Notes: a model not told the origin generated them from the letters alone. Shown: positions 20,530 to 32,726, numbered from the stretch's first letter. The stretch: 64,000 nt of DNA from Mastigamoeba balamuthi (GCA_902651635.1 CACRSC010000045.1:167183-231182); one strand, 5' to 3'. A program made the numbers and translations.

Positions 20530-21845
20530 ACTTTGAGACTTCGCATCTCCCAGAGAACTCTTAGGTCATGAGGCACTCGAAGGCATTTACTGTTGGTAAC
20601 GTCCTCTACCTTTTTCAGTGATGAACAGACATCCAATGTCATTAACACGTTGCCCAGGCCAAAGTCAATTTTCAGCTCTTGAAGTGTGGCTTTGCTCTTC
20701 GAGAATGCCTGCCAATCCTCTCTGTTGTGGTCTCCACTTACCCTAAGTTGTTTGAGTGTCGATAGCTGGGCTGCAGCGGTAATGAACAGCAATGAGGGGC
20801 TTTGAACATCAAGACTTCTCAGATTTGAGCAGAAGCTTATGAAGTTGGCTGCCGAATCTGATGATCCAGTAATTCCCAGAATCCGGATGTAAAGAGAAGA
20901 CATATTTGGTATCCTCTTCCTCATATCATTAAATGCAGCACACGTTCTTCCAGTCAGATTTGTGCCCAGAGTTGTCACATTGGAAAGCAGAGATAGTGAA
21001 TATCCGAGAAATGCAGAATCGGGAAAGCACGCATCGGATATGTATGGAAGACATCGATTCATCATCTGGGCGATGCGCATCTGCTCCGTATCACTTGAGA
21101 GAGGAGTTGTCTTGACGAATGCTGGGATTGTCAGTGGTAACACAGTATCATGAGCATCAAGTGTAATCAGAAGGGATTCCCAAGCAGGGTAGGACACAAA
21201 AAGATTGAGTACTGTGAGAGGTGGGATCACACCAGAGGCAACCACCTGAGCAACAGCACTCATAATACCATCGCCAAGAGTTGTCCCCCAGGTAGTGAAC
21301 CCATGGCATGAGTAGCATTCAAGCCGGCTGGCCATACTCAGAACAAGCTTCTGATGCGCTGCGATATGTCGGTTGAAGAATTGGATATCATTCTGTTCTG
21401 GAGAGAGGTCGACATCAGTGAGATGTGGGAGCTGAGCCAGACATTCGAGCACTCCGGTGTCGCAGGGTCCGACATAAGTCTCGAGATTTACCAGGGCTCT
21501 GATAATCGGTGTTGCAGGGGGTGCAAGAGGGTATGAGATATGGAGACGTCGAATGAACAATGCCCCAGCTGACTCCGGTAGTTTGTCCAGACGAAGTTCC
21601 GCAGAGGAGGGGTGGACGTAGTCAGCCCATAGAACGGGCTCTGCACAAAGGGCACAGAACGCACTGCACGTCTGCGCCAGGCGAGCCCGTGAGCGCAGAT
21701 CGAGAAATAGTAGGATGTGGAGCAGCTCGTTCTTTGAGAGCATCGAGAGGATATTCGAGCTGTATACGGGACCACCGCATCGGCACATTGGGTGCAGTCC
21801 CTCTTCGCACCTGTCGGATAGCTCACTTGGCGAGTCTGGTTGCAT
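20487..21845 (-). CDS. F-box / leucine-rich-repeat-like protein, C-terminus altered
   Basis: A 452-residue frame with a clear ATG. Residues ~33-75 match an F-box: a Leu-rich start, a LLHILLFLDL core, an AQTCSAF segment and a terminal Trp, suggesting a substrate receptor for an SCF ubiquitin ligase. Residues ~115-440 are Leu-rich with irregular LRR-like strands (NLxTL, LxxLDVxSP, LKQLRVSG). GC content is lower than that of most other genes here, perhaps reflecting weaker constraint or a multigene family. The C-terminal end has been changed by a 25-bp tandem duplication that introduces a premature stop. No intron needed. Confidence 0.7.
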   Translation of the reverse strand: MQPDSPSELSDRCEEGLHPMCRCGGPVYSSNILSMLSKNELLHILLFLDLRSRARLAQTCSAFCALCAEPVLWADYVHPSSAELRLDKLPESAGALFIRRLHISYPLAPPATPIIRALVNLETYVGPCDTGVLECLAQLPHLTDVDLSPEQNDIQFFNRHIAAHQKLVLSMASRLECYSCHGFTTWGTTLGDGIMSAVAQVVASGVIPPLTVLNLFVSYPAWESLLITLDAHDTVLPLTIPAFVKTTPLSSDTEQMRIAQMMNRCLPYISDACFPDSAFLGYSLSLLSNVTTLGTNLTGRTCAAFNDMRKRIPNMSSLYIRILGITGSSDSAANFISFCSNLRSLDVQSPSLLFITAAAQLSTLKQLRVSGDHNREDWQAFSKSKATLQELKIDFGLGNVLMTLDVCSSLKKVEDVTNSKCLRVPHDLRVLWEMRSLKVVMLKSEQLRDAEI

Positions 21846-22227
21846 GACTGGCAGATGGCTTTATCTTAACGAGTGGTTCAACCAATTGATGCTTGGTGAG
21901 ATATAAACTGGCTGAGATCGCCCACGAAGTACCAAAAATCTATCGGACAGCCACTGATGCTACCCCGTAATCCAAGAATCGGAACCTACTACTGATCCAG
22001 CTTCGGTTATCTGGCGGGAATGAGAGCTACTTCACCGAATGGCAATTGTTAGTAGTTTCTAACAGAAATCAGTATTCAAGTAAAGAAGTAAGCGGCTTAT
22101 TGAGATTGATGTGCCCCTCAATAAGTTCTTCACTGTTCGTGTGACGAGCACTGACCGGCAAAAGAGTGGTTGCAGGCCTGGCCTGTCGGTTGTGTTCTGC
22201 ACTCGCAGCAGAACATTCCCAGATGCT
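21846..22227. other. Intergenic, no gene seen
   Basis: About 380 bp between the start of the F-box gene and the end of the ankyrin-type gene, both on the minus strand. It presumably holds the F-box promoter; no motif stands out. Confidence 0.4.
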
Positions 22228-24991
22228 CTACTCATCTGCCGCGATCTCGCGATCCTTGCCCTCGAACATCGCGAGCAAGTCCTGAGCTTCCTGGCGCTGG
22301 CTGTTGTCCATCAGTGCGCTGGCCGCCTCTTGAAGCTTCCTTGCGAATCCCCACTCGCGCACGCAGTCGTAAAGAGCCGCTGTTCCAGCGTCTGGCACAC
22401 TGGGCACTCTGGACCTCGCAGTGGCGTTGCACAATACGCGGAACCCGACAGCCCGCGTCATCCAGTTTTCTGCTCCATCGGCGCAGGCAATCGCCAGCGG
22501 GACGACGTCTGGAGGCAACACGCGGCATGTGCCAGTCGCGCACGACAGCAGTGGCGACAGCAGCTGGGCGACGAATGGAATGAGCTTGGGCGAAGGACTG
22601 CCGCCGATCAGCGTCGCGAGTGCCCCGATCACACCCGACTCGATCACCCAGGGAGCAAACTCCTCGACCTGCGACACCATGCGGACAACGCGGAGGGCGT
22701 GCGACTGAACCGCGATCTTGTTGGTGACGGCGTTGTCGGGAAGCGAGGCGATTCCCGCCAGAGTCGCCTCGTGCACGTCCCAGCCGGCGTCGATCAGCGT
22801 GTCGCTGCCCTCGCTGTACAGGCGGTACAGCCCACCGACAGCAATCTCCGCATTCATGGGGATGTTGCCGTCAATGACTCTTTGTCTGATACCGGTACGC
22901 AGCATCTGCAGGTACATCTTGACAGAGAGCTTCCACCGGTGAATGGGCCCTGGGAGCGACACGCGCTCCATGAACGCAACCGATGCCTTGGCGGCAGCGT
23001 GCCTCTGCGGCTGCACGCCAATACAGGAGCCGATGATCCGCGCCAGGCACTCCCTCGAACTGTCCCAGCTCTCGAACAGACGATACAGCAGTGGATACGC
23101 GTCAGATGGAAGCTGGCTGTGCATATGCCACGCAATGCAGGCCGCGACACATCCCGAGCGCAACAGCGAGCAGGCGAAGTTGTTGTCCTTCTCGAACTTC
23201 GCGAGGCTGTCCTTGATCGCTGACTGTGCTCTGCTGCGCAGTCCTGCATCTGCCCGGGCCAACTCCACGAATGGCACCAGTGAATCGGCCACAGAGCCGA
23301 TGTTCTCCGGGTCGAACGCGATGCTGTACGGCGGCTCTGACAGCACTCGCACGAGGTCCGCTTGCCCGCTGAGACACGCTAGGAAGAGGCACTGGTTCGA
23401 GTTGCTGGCGGCGTCTGAGTGGCCGAGGCAGAAGGGCGGCCTCGCCAGCACGCGCACGACCTCTGTCCTGCCCTCCTTGCACGAGACAGCCAGCGCATCT
23501 GCTGTCCTGGCATCCTCTGGGCCCAGCGAATACGGCGGCTTCCCGAGCTCCTCGACGATGTGGGCGTGGCCGACCATGCACGCCCCAGTGAGCGCCGCGC
23601 AGTTGAGGCCGCTGGCGGCTGAGATGCCGAGGTTGTAGGGCGCCTGTGACAGCCTCCGGATGATCCCCATGTGTCCTCCGGCGCAGGCCCCCACGAGCAG
23701 CATGTGGCCCGCCGTAGCCACATCGTTGCTCATGAGCGAGTACGGGGGCTCCGCGAAGGCATCGAGCACCTCGACGTTGCCTGCCAAGCACGCATCCCTC
23801 ACTCCCTCGACAGCCTCTGTGTGGCCCAGCCTGTACGGGGGCTGCGCCAGCCTGCGCACAACCTCGCGGGACCCCGTTCTGCACGCGGACTGTGCCTGTC
23901 GGCGGCGCAGCTCGGCGCTGTTAGAGCAGACGCTGTAGGGCTCGGCAGCCAGAACGTCGAGCATCGACGCGCTCCTCAGGCCCGCTGCTACCACCGCGGC
24001 GTTGCACGTGAGGGCCTCTGCGTGGCCCATGAGGAACGGGGGCTGCGACAGTCGGGCAACGACGCCGGCGTGGCCGCTGCTGACAGCGCAGAGCAGCGCT
24101 GAGACGCCTCGCCCCAGCAGGTCCGCGCGGCAGACGCGGAGCGGCGGTACTGCCAGGGCCTCTACGAGGTCGACGCAGCCCGAGGCGCACGCGTAGTCAA
24201 GCGCGCTTTTCCCGGCGTTGTTCTGCACGCGTGCAGCGCGGGATCAGTGACTGCGGTTCTTTTTCCGCCCGGTTTCCCGCCAAAACTCGACAGAAAAATG
24301 GGAAAAAAGACGGGTCTGGAACCGGGTGCAGGAGGTGCTTGCGGGTCAGGCTGTACGGCGCAGCGGTCAGGACCCCCACGGCCTCTGTGTGCCCGCGGCT
24401 GCACGCGAGCGCCAGCGCGCCCGTCAGATACGTCGGGGGCCCTGTGTGGGCGAGGAGGGGCTCTCGCGACAGCTCCCGCACGAGCATCGCCGTCCTGCCG
24501 CTGCTGCCACTGCCCTGCTGCCTGCACGCCACAGTCACCGCGTACGCTGCAGCGTCCGCGAGAACCGCGGGCTGGACGCGGGGCAGCGAAGCGAGGAGGC
24601 GGAGGGTCTCGGGGTCGCCGAGGGGAGCCGCGCAGACGGCGGCGAGCGCGTTGCTCAGCCCGCGCTGAGACGCCAGCAGTGCGTCGCCGAAGCCCGGGCA
24701 GCGCTTCACGAGCTCCGCCAGTGGCCTGGGCGTCGGCTGCCCCGCCAGTGCCACTGCCAGCACTGCGGTGTAGGAAGACGACGTCGGGGTGCGCTTGGTG
24801 GGGACAGGGCCCTGGGAGATCTCGGCGATGCGGAGAAAGCAGGGCGTGCACAGAGCACACGGCAGTGCCAGAGCGAGGTCACTGAGGTCTGCTGCATTGC
24901 TGATGCGTGGCACGACGAGGTGGCGCAGTGTCCAGGCTGTGGAGAGGGCTCTGAAGGTGTCAGGTGTGATGCCAGCAGGAGTGCTCTGCAT
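22228..24991 (-). CDS. Ankyrin-type repeat protein (2 exons)
   Basis: Exon 1 24991-24323 and exon 2 24222-22228 join in phase 0 (887 residues). The ATG chosen is the first true ATG of the long frame. Residues ~20-55 form a Leu-rich start. From about residue 100 to 500 there are roughly ten repeats of 35-45 residues with the pattern GHxxVVxxL(A/S)xPPYxLGxxxA, that is, ankyrin-like helices each closed by a PPY(S/R/N)L turn instead of the usual beta-hairpin. The C-terminal ~300 residues are helical and Arm/HEAT-like, with several LLS/LVG helices. A protein-protein interaction scaffold is likely; the partner is unknown. The intron has a GTTCCA donor and a CGTGCAG acceptor. Confidence 0.7.
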
Positions 24992-25737
24992 GTTGTTGCT
25001 TGTTGATGTGAAGTGTGTGGCGTCAGTGTAACAATCGCACCACAAAGGTGCATTGTCCTTTCATTGATTGAATCGGCATAGATGCAGTCAGTTTGCAGAA
25101 CTGGAAAAACTAAGGTGTGGGGTTGGAAAGAAAACAGTGCAGAATTGTTTGGGAGGGGTGAAATCAAGGAACAGCAGAAGAGTGGTGAAATGGAGGAGGG
25201 TACAGAACACACTGTCGATCCTGCTGGAGGAGTGATTTCCTGCAATTTGACTCCATATATTCTATCCTTTTTGGTCAAATAATGATCCTTCACAAAAGAA
25301 TGGAAGAAAAACAATGTGTGCATTTTCGTGGTGTGAATGTGGCTTTAAAGTTCGGGGATTATCTTGAAGATTCAGCTATATTGCCCAGGATCTATCCAGG
25401 CAATCTGGATCTTAGGGCTCAACTGGCCTGGTCAGTGTCCATTTTTAAAATTTCTGTCATTAGTTTCCTGTTTCATTAATTTTCTGATTGTTCATCTACC
25501 AGTTGAGAGACTCAGTTGCCTGTTTTTCAGAAGTCACATTGACACCATCCCAAGATCATGTGTTGTCAATTGTGCTCAACAATGAGGGCCTGAGCTGTAG
25601 TGGTGGAAGGTGTCAGTGCGTGCGTGTATGCGTGTATGGGCCTGTTGCCCCCACGCTTTCTTTCAATTGTGTTGGCATGTGCCGTTGTCGGTGGAGGTGC
25701 CCATGCATATTCGTGCCAGTGTGCCCGCTGACCGTGC
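24992..25737. other. Intergenic, no gene seen
   Basis: AT-richer spacer of about 745 bp between the promoter of the ankyrin-type gene and the stop of glycogen phosphorylase. Short frames only. Confidence 0.45.
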
Positions 25738-26521
25738 TCAGGCGTTGGACTGCGTGGGCACATACTTGCAGGGCTTGATGTTCCAGATCTTCTCAGCGTA
25801 CTCCCTGATGGTGCGGTCGCTGCTGAACATGCCCGTTCCCGAGATGGACCTCACGCAGCGCATGCGCCACTCGTGCTGGTCCTTCCACACGCGGTCGACC
25901 TCGTCGAGGCAGTCGATGTACGATGCAAAGTCGTACGACAGCGCGTAGTAGTCGGTGCCGCGCGTCAGCGGGTCGACCAGCGGGGTGAACTGGTCCGGGT
26001 ACCCGAACTTGCCCTCCTGGATGGCCGTCAGCACGTCAAACAGGCGCTCGTCGATGGGCCTCGGCGCCGCGTTGGCGCGGTACTCGGCAATCTCCTCTGT
26101 CGTCGCCCCGAAGATGAAGATGTTCTCCTTGCCGACCTCCTGCAGGATCTCGACGTTTGCCCCGTCGAGCGTCCCCACGATCAGCCCGCCGTTCATCGCG
26201 AACTTCATGTTGCTCGTGCCCGAGGCCTCGGTGCCGGCCGTCGAGATGTGCTGGCTGATGTCCGACGCCGGGATGATCGTCTCGGCGAACGAGACGTTGT
26301 AGTTGGGCACGAAGACCACCTTGAGGAGCCCGCCGAGCGACTTGTCGGCGTTGACGACCTCGGCGACACAGTTGATCAGCTTGATGATGAGCTTGGCCAT
26401 CTCGTAGCCGGGCGCGGCCTTGCCGGCAAAGAGGACGACCTTCTTGACGACGTTCTTCTTCTCGGCGGCCGTCATCTTCTTGATGGTGAGGTACCTGTGG
26501 ACGACACCGAGGATGTTGAGC

Positions 26522-26552
<31 letters not shown>

Positions 26553-29474
26553 TCTGCACGTCGAAGAGCGCGTTGGGGTCCAGGTTCAGCGTGCCGTCGT
26601 AGACCTGCGTGATCATCTTGCACAGGCGCTCCTTGTTCTTCTGCTTGGCGTCGTGCACCTCCTGCAGCAGCTCCTCCGTCGGGTCGCGGCGGAGCTCAGC
26701 CAGCAGGTCCAGGTTGGCCACCCAGTCCTCCGAGTGCAGCTGCATCGCGCCAGCAGTCAGACGCGAGTGCGTACACAACTCAAGTCAACAGGGTGTGCAG
26801 CTCCGTCCGATCCAGAAGAGAACGTTGGCCCCAACACATGTGCTGAAAAGACGTGCCCTCTTGGTGATGACGCGGGCGAGGGCGCTGTTGCACTGGCGCA
26901 GCCAGCGGCGCGGCGTGACGCCGTTGGTGATGTTGACGAACTTCTCTGGCCACAGCGAGTAGAAGTCGGCAAACGTCGAGGCCTTGAGGATCTCCGTGTG
27001 GATCGCGGCCACGCCGTTGACGTGGTGCGAGCCCACGATGGCGAGGTTGGCCATGCGGATGCGCTTGGGCGAGCCCTCCTCGACGATGGACATGTGCGAG
27101 ATCTGCTCCTGGGTGAAGGTGCCCTTGGCCTTGAGCATCTCGCAGAAGTAGAAGTTGATGTCGAAGATGATCTGCAGGTGCCGCGGCAGCAGCGACTGCA
27201 CCAGCGGCACGGGCCACGTCTCCAGCGCCTCGGGCAGGATCGTGTGGTTCGTGTACCTGTACGGCAGGCGAGCATTAGGCATGCGATGGCAAGTGCCCCT
27301 TCAGTGTTTCCTACAGTCTGAGTAGACTGTGACGCAACGCAGGTTTCTCCTGGTTGCGTCACCGCATGATTTTGCGCTTGAAATCAACTGATTGGCAGCA
27401 GATATGTGGGGGTGCGAGCGTACCCGAAGGTCTTGGTGACGACAGTCCAGGCCTCGTCCCACTTGAAGTGCTCGACGTCGACGAGGATGCGCATGAGCTC
27501 GGCGATGGCGATGGTGGGGTGCGTGTCGTTGAGCTGGATGGCCGCGTGCTCGTGCAGCAGGTGCAGGTCGCACTGCGTGCGGCGGAACCTGCGGATGATG
27601 TCCTGCAGCGTCGCGCAGCAGAAGAAGTACTGCTGCTTGAAGCGCAGCTCGAGGCCCTTGTACGTGTTGCTCTTGGGGTAGAGCACCTTGCTGATGTTCT
27701 CGTCCTTCTGCCGCTGGTTGACGCTCTCCCAGTAGTCGGGGTGCGCGTCCTCGCGGTTGAAGTTGTCCAGGTCAAACTCGGTCGCCGGCAGCGCGCTCCA
27801 CAGGCGCAGGTTCAGCGTGTTCATCGTCCTGTACCCTGGCACGGGCCTGTGTGTGCGCACCAGCGTGTGGGTCAGCTGTGCTGCCTGTGCCCATGGGGGA
27901 AGGTCTGCTCTGATCCGCACGTGTCGTATGCGAGGGCCTTGACGATGTGGCCGCCCTCCCAGCGGTACCGGATCTTCCCGTCGGGACCACGCGTCTGCAC
28001 CACGTACCCTCCGAACCTGACGTCAGGCGTGATGTCACGCCTGCAGATCTCCCACTGCGGCAAAAAAGTCAGAAAAAAGCGGTCACACGGTTTGGATGCG
28101 GGGGGAACAGACGGGAAAAATCGCCAAAAGCAAAGTGACTTATGACGTCAGAATGCCAGAGGAGAGAGCGATGGGGGAATGTTGGCGGACCGGGTTGCCG
28201 GCCTTGAGCCAGTACTCGGGGGCCTCGGTCTGCTGGCCGTGGACGATGACCTGCTTGAACATGCCGTACTGGTAGCGGATGCCGTAGCCCCACGCGGGGT
28301 AGTTGAGCGTCGCCAGCGAGTCGAGGAAGCACGCGGCCAGGCGCCCGAGGCCGCCGTTGCCGAGCCCCGCGTCCTGCTCCTGGCCGTACAGCTCCTCCAG
28401 CCTCGTGCCGAACTTCTGCAGCGCCTGCGACGACGTTGGCCGCGGCCCAGGGGGTCAGTGCCACGCATTCTCTCCGATATGTGACGTGGCGCAGGCATTT
28501 CTCCGCGCGCGATCGGGGAAGTCGGCGAGAAGGTGCTTGATGTGACGCGATGTTCCCGCGTGACCAAGCGCAGGCATTTCTTGGGGGGCGGAAGGGCGCA
28601 CGTGGGTGTAGTTTGTGAAGAGGTCGAGGTTCGACACGGTGTTGCGCAGCGAGCGGCCCATGAGGTACTCGATCGACAGGTAGTACGTCCTCTTGACCCT
28701 CTTGTCCGTGAAGTGCTCCTGCGCGCGCCCAGCGCCAACACAGAGCCCAACACAGAGAGCCCAGTGAGAAAATCGGGCATTTCGTGGGTCTTTTGCAGTG
28801 GCAGAGGGAAAAACGGGGCGCAGCGCCGCACCTGAGTGTCGTTCCAGTACTCGATCATGCGGTCGCGGAGCGAGAGGGCCGTGGCCATGAAGAGCGAGTA
28901 GTAGTCCATGTTCCACTTGGACCTCGCCAGCGAAAACTACCCGAACGCCACCATTTCGGCCCCGTGAGCAAAAAATAAAGCAGACAATTTTGAATCTGCA
29001 ATTCAAATGTGTTCTCGTCGGGCGGGGCTCCGCGGGGGCCCGACCAGGGCGGGGCTGGTCTCCGAGATCAGGCCGCACCTCGATGTGGCTCGCGATCTGC
29101 CTGCATATCGCCTTGGAGGCTGCACGGAGGCCGGGATCGTTGAGGGAAGGGGGACAAAAATAATGCCGGAGGCGGGATTCGATCTCACTCTTGGGGAGAT
29201 AGAGCGCCGTGAGATCCCAGAGGTAGCGCGTGGCCACGACGCCCGACTCGGCGTTGAGGCGCTCGTAGTCCTCGACCTCCTCGCGGTCGCCCTCCTCGAG
29301 GGACGTGAGGTCGCCGACGGCCTCGTCGATGTCGTTCATGCTGGGGTGCATCAGCGGCGACTTCTCGATCGTCGGCGGCGACGACAGCCCGCGGCGCTGG
29401 AACCTCGCCAGCGAGCGGGGCGACAGCGGCGGTATCGTCGTGTCGCTCTCGTGCGAGCCCTTGTCGGCGGACAT
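25738..29474 (-). CDS. Glycogen phosphorylase (9 exons)
   Basis: Releases glucose-1-phosphate from glycogen in the cytosol using pyridoxal phosphate. Exons 29474-29189, 29119-29079, 28936-28832, 28718-28602, 28424-28191, 28054-27921, 27846-27424, 27256-26857 and 26739-25738 keep frame throughout (913 residues, normal for the family). Recognisable blocks include the [11 protein letters not shown] strand, [18 protein letters not shown], the QLNDTHP segment, [11 protein letters not shown], and the PLP site [10 protein letters not shown] with lysine at about 759. The N-terminus has RRGLSSPP, a possible phospho-control segment, unverified. Intron 2 uses a TAG acceptor. Intron 8 fits best with a GC-AG boundary (GCACGT donor); a GT alternative upstream (GTCATC) would delete four residues. 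Five donors begin GTGCG or GTACG. Intron 7 contains a strong hairpin. Confidence 0.92.
27329..27362. repeat. Hairpin inside glycogen phosphorylase intron 7
   Basis: GTGACGCAAC at 27329-27338 pairs with GTTGCGTCAC at 27353-27362, and the stem continues inward through CAGG/CCTG. A second small palindrome, AGTCTGAGTAGACT, lies immediately before it at 27315-27328. The pair sits between a palindromic AATCAGTTGATT block and the intron acceptor. Confidence 0.7.
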
Positions 29475-30556
29475 GGCGTGCGGATGCGGTGTGACGCGGT
29501 GTGCGTTGAGCGGTGCTTTTGCTTTATTGCCAGAATGTATGATTGCTGGATCTTTCTCTTTTCCCTCCGTGACGTTGCCGTAGTGATGTCACGCCCAGAC
29601 AATGCAGCGCTTCCGTTCCTGCCCCCCAGGCGCGGCGTGCGTGGGAGCCGCACGGACGCCCAAGCGCGGGGCCGTCCGGTGGCCTCTGCCCGGAATCTGC
29701 CCGGGGGTGCCGGGTTCATGGAATGCCGTTGTCCCAACGTTCTGGACGGCTGCCACGTGGCCCACCGCCCCCGCGAATATCAAAGCCCGCATGCATTGCT
29801 GCTCGGCCATTTCGCACTTTGGGGCTCCGCCCTCGAGCCCTCCGTGATGCCCTCGCACGCCAGCACTCCCGGTATGCAGGCGAACGAGGCACATGCTGGG
29901 CACAGATTGCCGAAACCCGACGGGCTCGTAGAGCTCCGTGTGCGTGGAAGGCCCGGATAACGCTGGCGTCACAAGCAGCGTCACCGTCCAGTTACAAGGA
30001 GCCAAGGGGCGGGACTCGGTGTCTGTTTCTCTCGCAATCGAGACCCGTTCTCCAGAATCCAGTTCTCGGCAGTCGCCCATACCTATCATACAAGCGAAGA
30101 TGACAGTGCAGAAGGTCGCCGTGATGGTGCGCTGCTGGTGGCCCTCATATTCGCTGCATTGACAAACACGTCTCCAACCTTGTACTGCGCCTTCAGCAGC
30201 CCCAACAAGGTAGGAACCGTTTTGAGGAAGGCCCGTCTATGTCCCCGTGCAGCTCAGGAGCTCTGTTCCGCCGATGACGAGCACTCGGCTGTGAGTCTCC
30301 TCTGACAGCGGTGTCCTACTCCCCCCCCCTCCGATTGTAGTGGACTGACCATCGTTCTAACGATGTACGCAGGTCAAAGCGCGCAAGATGAGCAGCGAGT
30401 GCCTGCTGCGGAGGTCCCCCATTTCTACGTTTTTACACGCAAAACCCTCTTCACAAGCACCCACCCTGTACACAACACTTGGACAGAGTAGCGATTGTGA
30501 AAACAGGTGAACGCTTGCTGATAATTGTCTTGTTCTACAACGCCAACTGCGTACTC
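29475..30556. other. Intergenic, no gene seen
   Basis: About 1.1 kb between two minus-strand genes. It should include the phosphorylase promoter and the terminator of the E2 gene. Open frames here overlap on both strands and carry no motif. Confidence 0.45.
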
Positions 30557-32371
30557 TCAGGCGGGGAGCTTTGGGTGGGGGTAGGAGAGCTTGCCAAACT
30601 CCTCCCGCATCTCTTTGCTGAGCCTCTCGAGCCGCTCTCGGTGCTCGGGAGACGCCTCGGCCTCGCTGATCCACTGCGCCACCTGCTTGGCGATCCTGTC
30701 CTGCTGCAGGAACATGTGCACCCGAATGACCTCCTCGAAGCCCGGCGACGGGGACCTCAGCTGGCCGATGATCGCGTGCTGCACTGTGGCCTCGCGGATG
30801 GTCTCGTTGTACTGCCTGCTCTGGGCGTCCCCATCGGGCGTCGCCATGAGGCACTCGTACCCCGGCTCGTTGTAGAAGGGCTGGCGGGCCAGCATCAGTG
30901 AGTCGGCCGTGGAGCAGCGAACAGCGGGCGTACCTGGGGCACAAAGATGAGCGACTGTATCGACACGAGAACCTGCAGGAACGTCGACGTCTTCTTGTCC
31001 CACGTCTCGCCGTCCTGCCCGTGCCACGTCCCCAGGAGCGACAGGCACACTGTCGGTGCGGATGGGCTCAGTGGCCTGCGGGCAGCAGAAGGGGCTCCCT
31101 GGCCGCGTACCCTTGCCGCAGTTGTAGAGGTTGGGGTTGAAGCGGACGAGGCCACCGCCAGTGGTCATGAGGTTCACCGCCGGCGGGGCCCCGGGGTACG
31201 TCGCGGGGAACCGCGCGTCGAACTGGAAGCAGCCGCCGGCGTAGGGCGTGGAGGTCCTGCCGCAGTCGGCGGCCATGGGCCCCGTGACGAGGAAGCGCAG
31301 CAGGCTCATGTCGTCCTCGTCGACGCGCACGAAGACGCTCGAGTCGACGTTGAGCGGCAGCGACTGGGCGAGCACCGCCTGCTCCTGCGCGATCCTGACG
31401 GCCGCCTGCCTGGTCAGCGGCCCCGCGCTGGCGCCCGCGAAGTGGTGCGCCTCCTTGTTCTGCATCGGCCCCATGTCGTAGAGCATCGGCCCCATCACGC
31501 GCTCGTACAGCCTACCCGCCTCCAGCGCGGCCACGGCGGGCGCAGGGGCAGCAGAGGCGCCAGGAGCAGGAGCAGCCGTGGGCGTCTCGTCGGGCGAGTG
31601 CGGGGACGGCGGAGGCTCGGGGGTCGCAGAGGGCGGCGCCTGGGGCTCGGCCCGCGGCTCGCGCGACGCCGAGGGGCTCGAGGCGCGCAGCATGTCCTCC
31701 GCTGTCGCCGTCTGCGGGACCACGACGACCACCACCACCACCGCTCCGTCGCCGTCGCCACGCGCACCCGCGGCGACGCCGACGACACGGGCGGTCTCGA
31801 CGACGGCCTCCGCGAGCTCCACCGCAGCGTCCGCGCCGCCCCTGGCGCCTCCCGCGGCCCGCAGCAGCGCCCGCGCCTGGTCCGCCTGCGCCGCGAGCGT
31901 CCGCGAGAGGTCCGCGCCCTCGGCGAAGAGCCCGCGGGCGCGTCTGTCGCGCGCGAGCTCGTGGGCGGCCCTGTAGAGCTCCGCGTGCATCGCCATGTCC
32001 ATCAGCGAGTCGTTGCGCAGCAGCGCCGACAGCGCACGCTGCAGGTCCGCGGGCCGCGCACTCTCGAGCCGCTGCAGGGCGCGGACGGCCCGCGTGGCCT
32101 CGGCGTCGCGGCGTTCGGACTGCGCGACGTGGGCGCCGACGTCCCACGCGGGCTGCTCGCCGCTGCCGTAGCCCGTGCCGCGGGCCCAGGGCGTCCGCGA
32201 GGTCGAGGTCCGTCCGCGGGAGGTCCGCGAGGGGCGCCGGGGGTCCGCAGAGGCGCCGCAGAGGAGCTCGATGCGCTTGGCGAGCTGCTCGGGCGTCGCG
32301 GACGAGAGGGAGAACGGGCGGCACGCGACGCAGCACGAGGAGCCGCGGGGCTGCGACTGCGAGTGTCCCAT
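30557..32371 (-). CDS. BIRC6-like ubiquitin-conjugating enzyme (3 exons)
   Basis: Exons 32371-31111, 31049-30934 and 30880-30557 give about 566 residues. The UBC domain occupies roughly residues 340-510: a [16 protein letters not shown] strand, [10 protein letters not shown], the catalytic Cys at about 422 in VCLSLLGTW, then [19 protein letters not shown] and PFYNEPGYE. This longer, GTW-containing form with the NEPGYE insert is the BIRC6/UBE2O-type E2 rather than a small housekeeping E2. The N-terminal ~330 residues are Ala/Arg/Pro-rich and helical, without a recognisable BIR domain or the giant scaffold of animal BIRC6. It should transfer ubiquitin and may act as an E2/E3 hybrid. The first intron interrupts the codon just before the catalytic Cys; both donors are GTACG. 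Confidence 0.85.
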   Translation of the reverse strand: MGHSQSQPRGSSCCVACRPFSLSSATPEQLAKRIELLCGASADPRRPSRTSRGRTSTSRTPWARGTGYGSGEQPAWDVGAHVAQSERRDAEATRAVRALQRLESARPADLQRALSALLRNDSLMDMAMHAELYRAAHELARDRRARGLFAEGADLSRTLAAQADQARALLRAAGGARGGADAAVELAEAVVETARVVGVAAGARGDGDGAVVVVVVVVPQTATAEDMLRASSPSASREPRAEPQAPPSATPEPPPSPHSPDETPTAAPAPGASAAPAPAVAALEAGRLYERVMGPMLYDMGPMQNKEAHHFAGASAGPLTRQAAVRIAQEQAVLAQSLPLNVDSSVFVRVDEDDMSLLRFLVTGPMAADCGRTSTPYAGGCFQFDARFPATYPGAPPAVNLMTTGGGLVRFNPNLYNCGKGTRPGSPFCCPQATEPIRTDSVPVAPGDVARAGRRDVGQEDVDVPAGSRVDTVAHLCAPGTPAVRCSTADSLMLARQPFYNEPGYECLMATPDGDAQSRQYNETIREATVQHAIIGQLRSPSPGFEEVIRVHMFLQQDRIAKQVAQWISEAEASPEHRERLERLSKEMREEFGKLSYPHPKLPA

Positions 32372-32576
32372 GTGTCAGCGGGGTGTTGTGTCCGCTGGGG
32401 GGTGTGCGTGGGACAGAAGGGGGCTCGAGGACAAGGATGAGATTCAGTGAACGACTGGCCGCGGTGCGTTCGCAGAGGCCAACACGAAAATGAGATTCTG
32501 CGAAGCGACCAACTGACAGATTCCTCCTCGTCACGCTGGCTATTTATAGCGCAGAATCGCGTTCAGCAATAAAATT

Positions 32577-32648
32577 GGTGCTTCCAGGGATCGAACCTGG
32601 GACCTTCGCGTTATCAGCACGACGCGCTACCGACTACGCTAAAGCACC
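32577..32648 (-). tRNA. tRNA-Ile(GAU)
   Basis: A complete 72-nt cloverleaf on the minus strand. The 7-bp acceptor GGTGCTT/AAGCACC is perfect, the anticodon stem TCGTG/CGCGA encloses loop CTGATAA (anticodon GAT), and the T stem CCAGG/CCTGG encloses TTCGATC. CCA is not encoded, and a TTTT terminator follows at 32574-32571, so this is a Pol III eukaryotic gene without intron. Eukaryotic cytosolic Ile tRNAs for AUY normally carry AAU, so the GAU anticodon is notable. Confidence 0.93.
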
Positions 32649-32726
32649 TTCACAGAACATTACGATCAGCTGGGACGGGTTTGATCCACACTCTTTCTCT
32701 TCCTTCTTGTCTTGTGTCTTGTGTAG

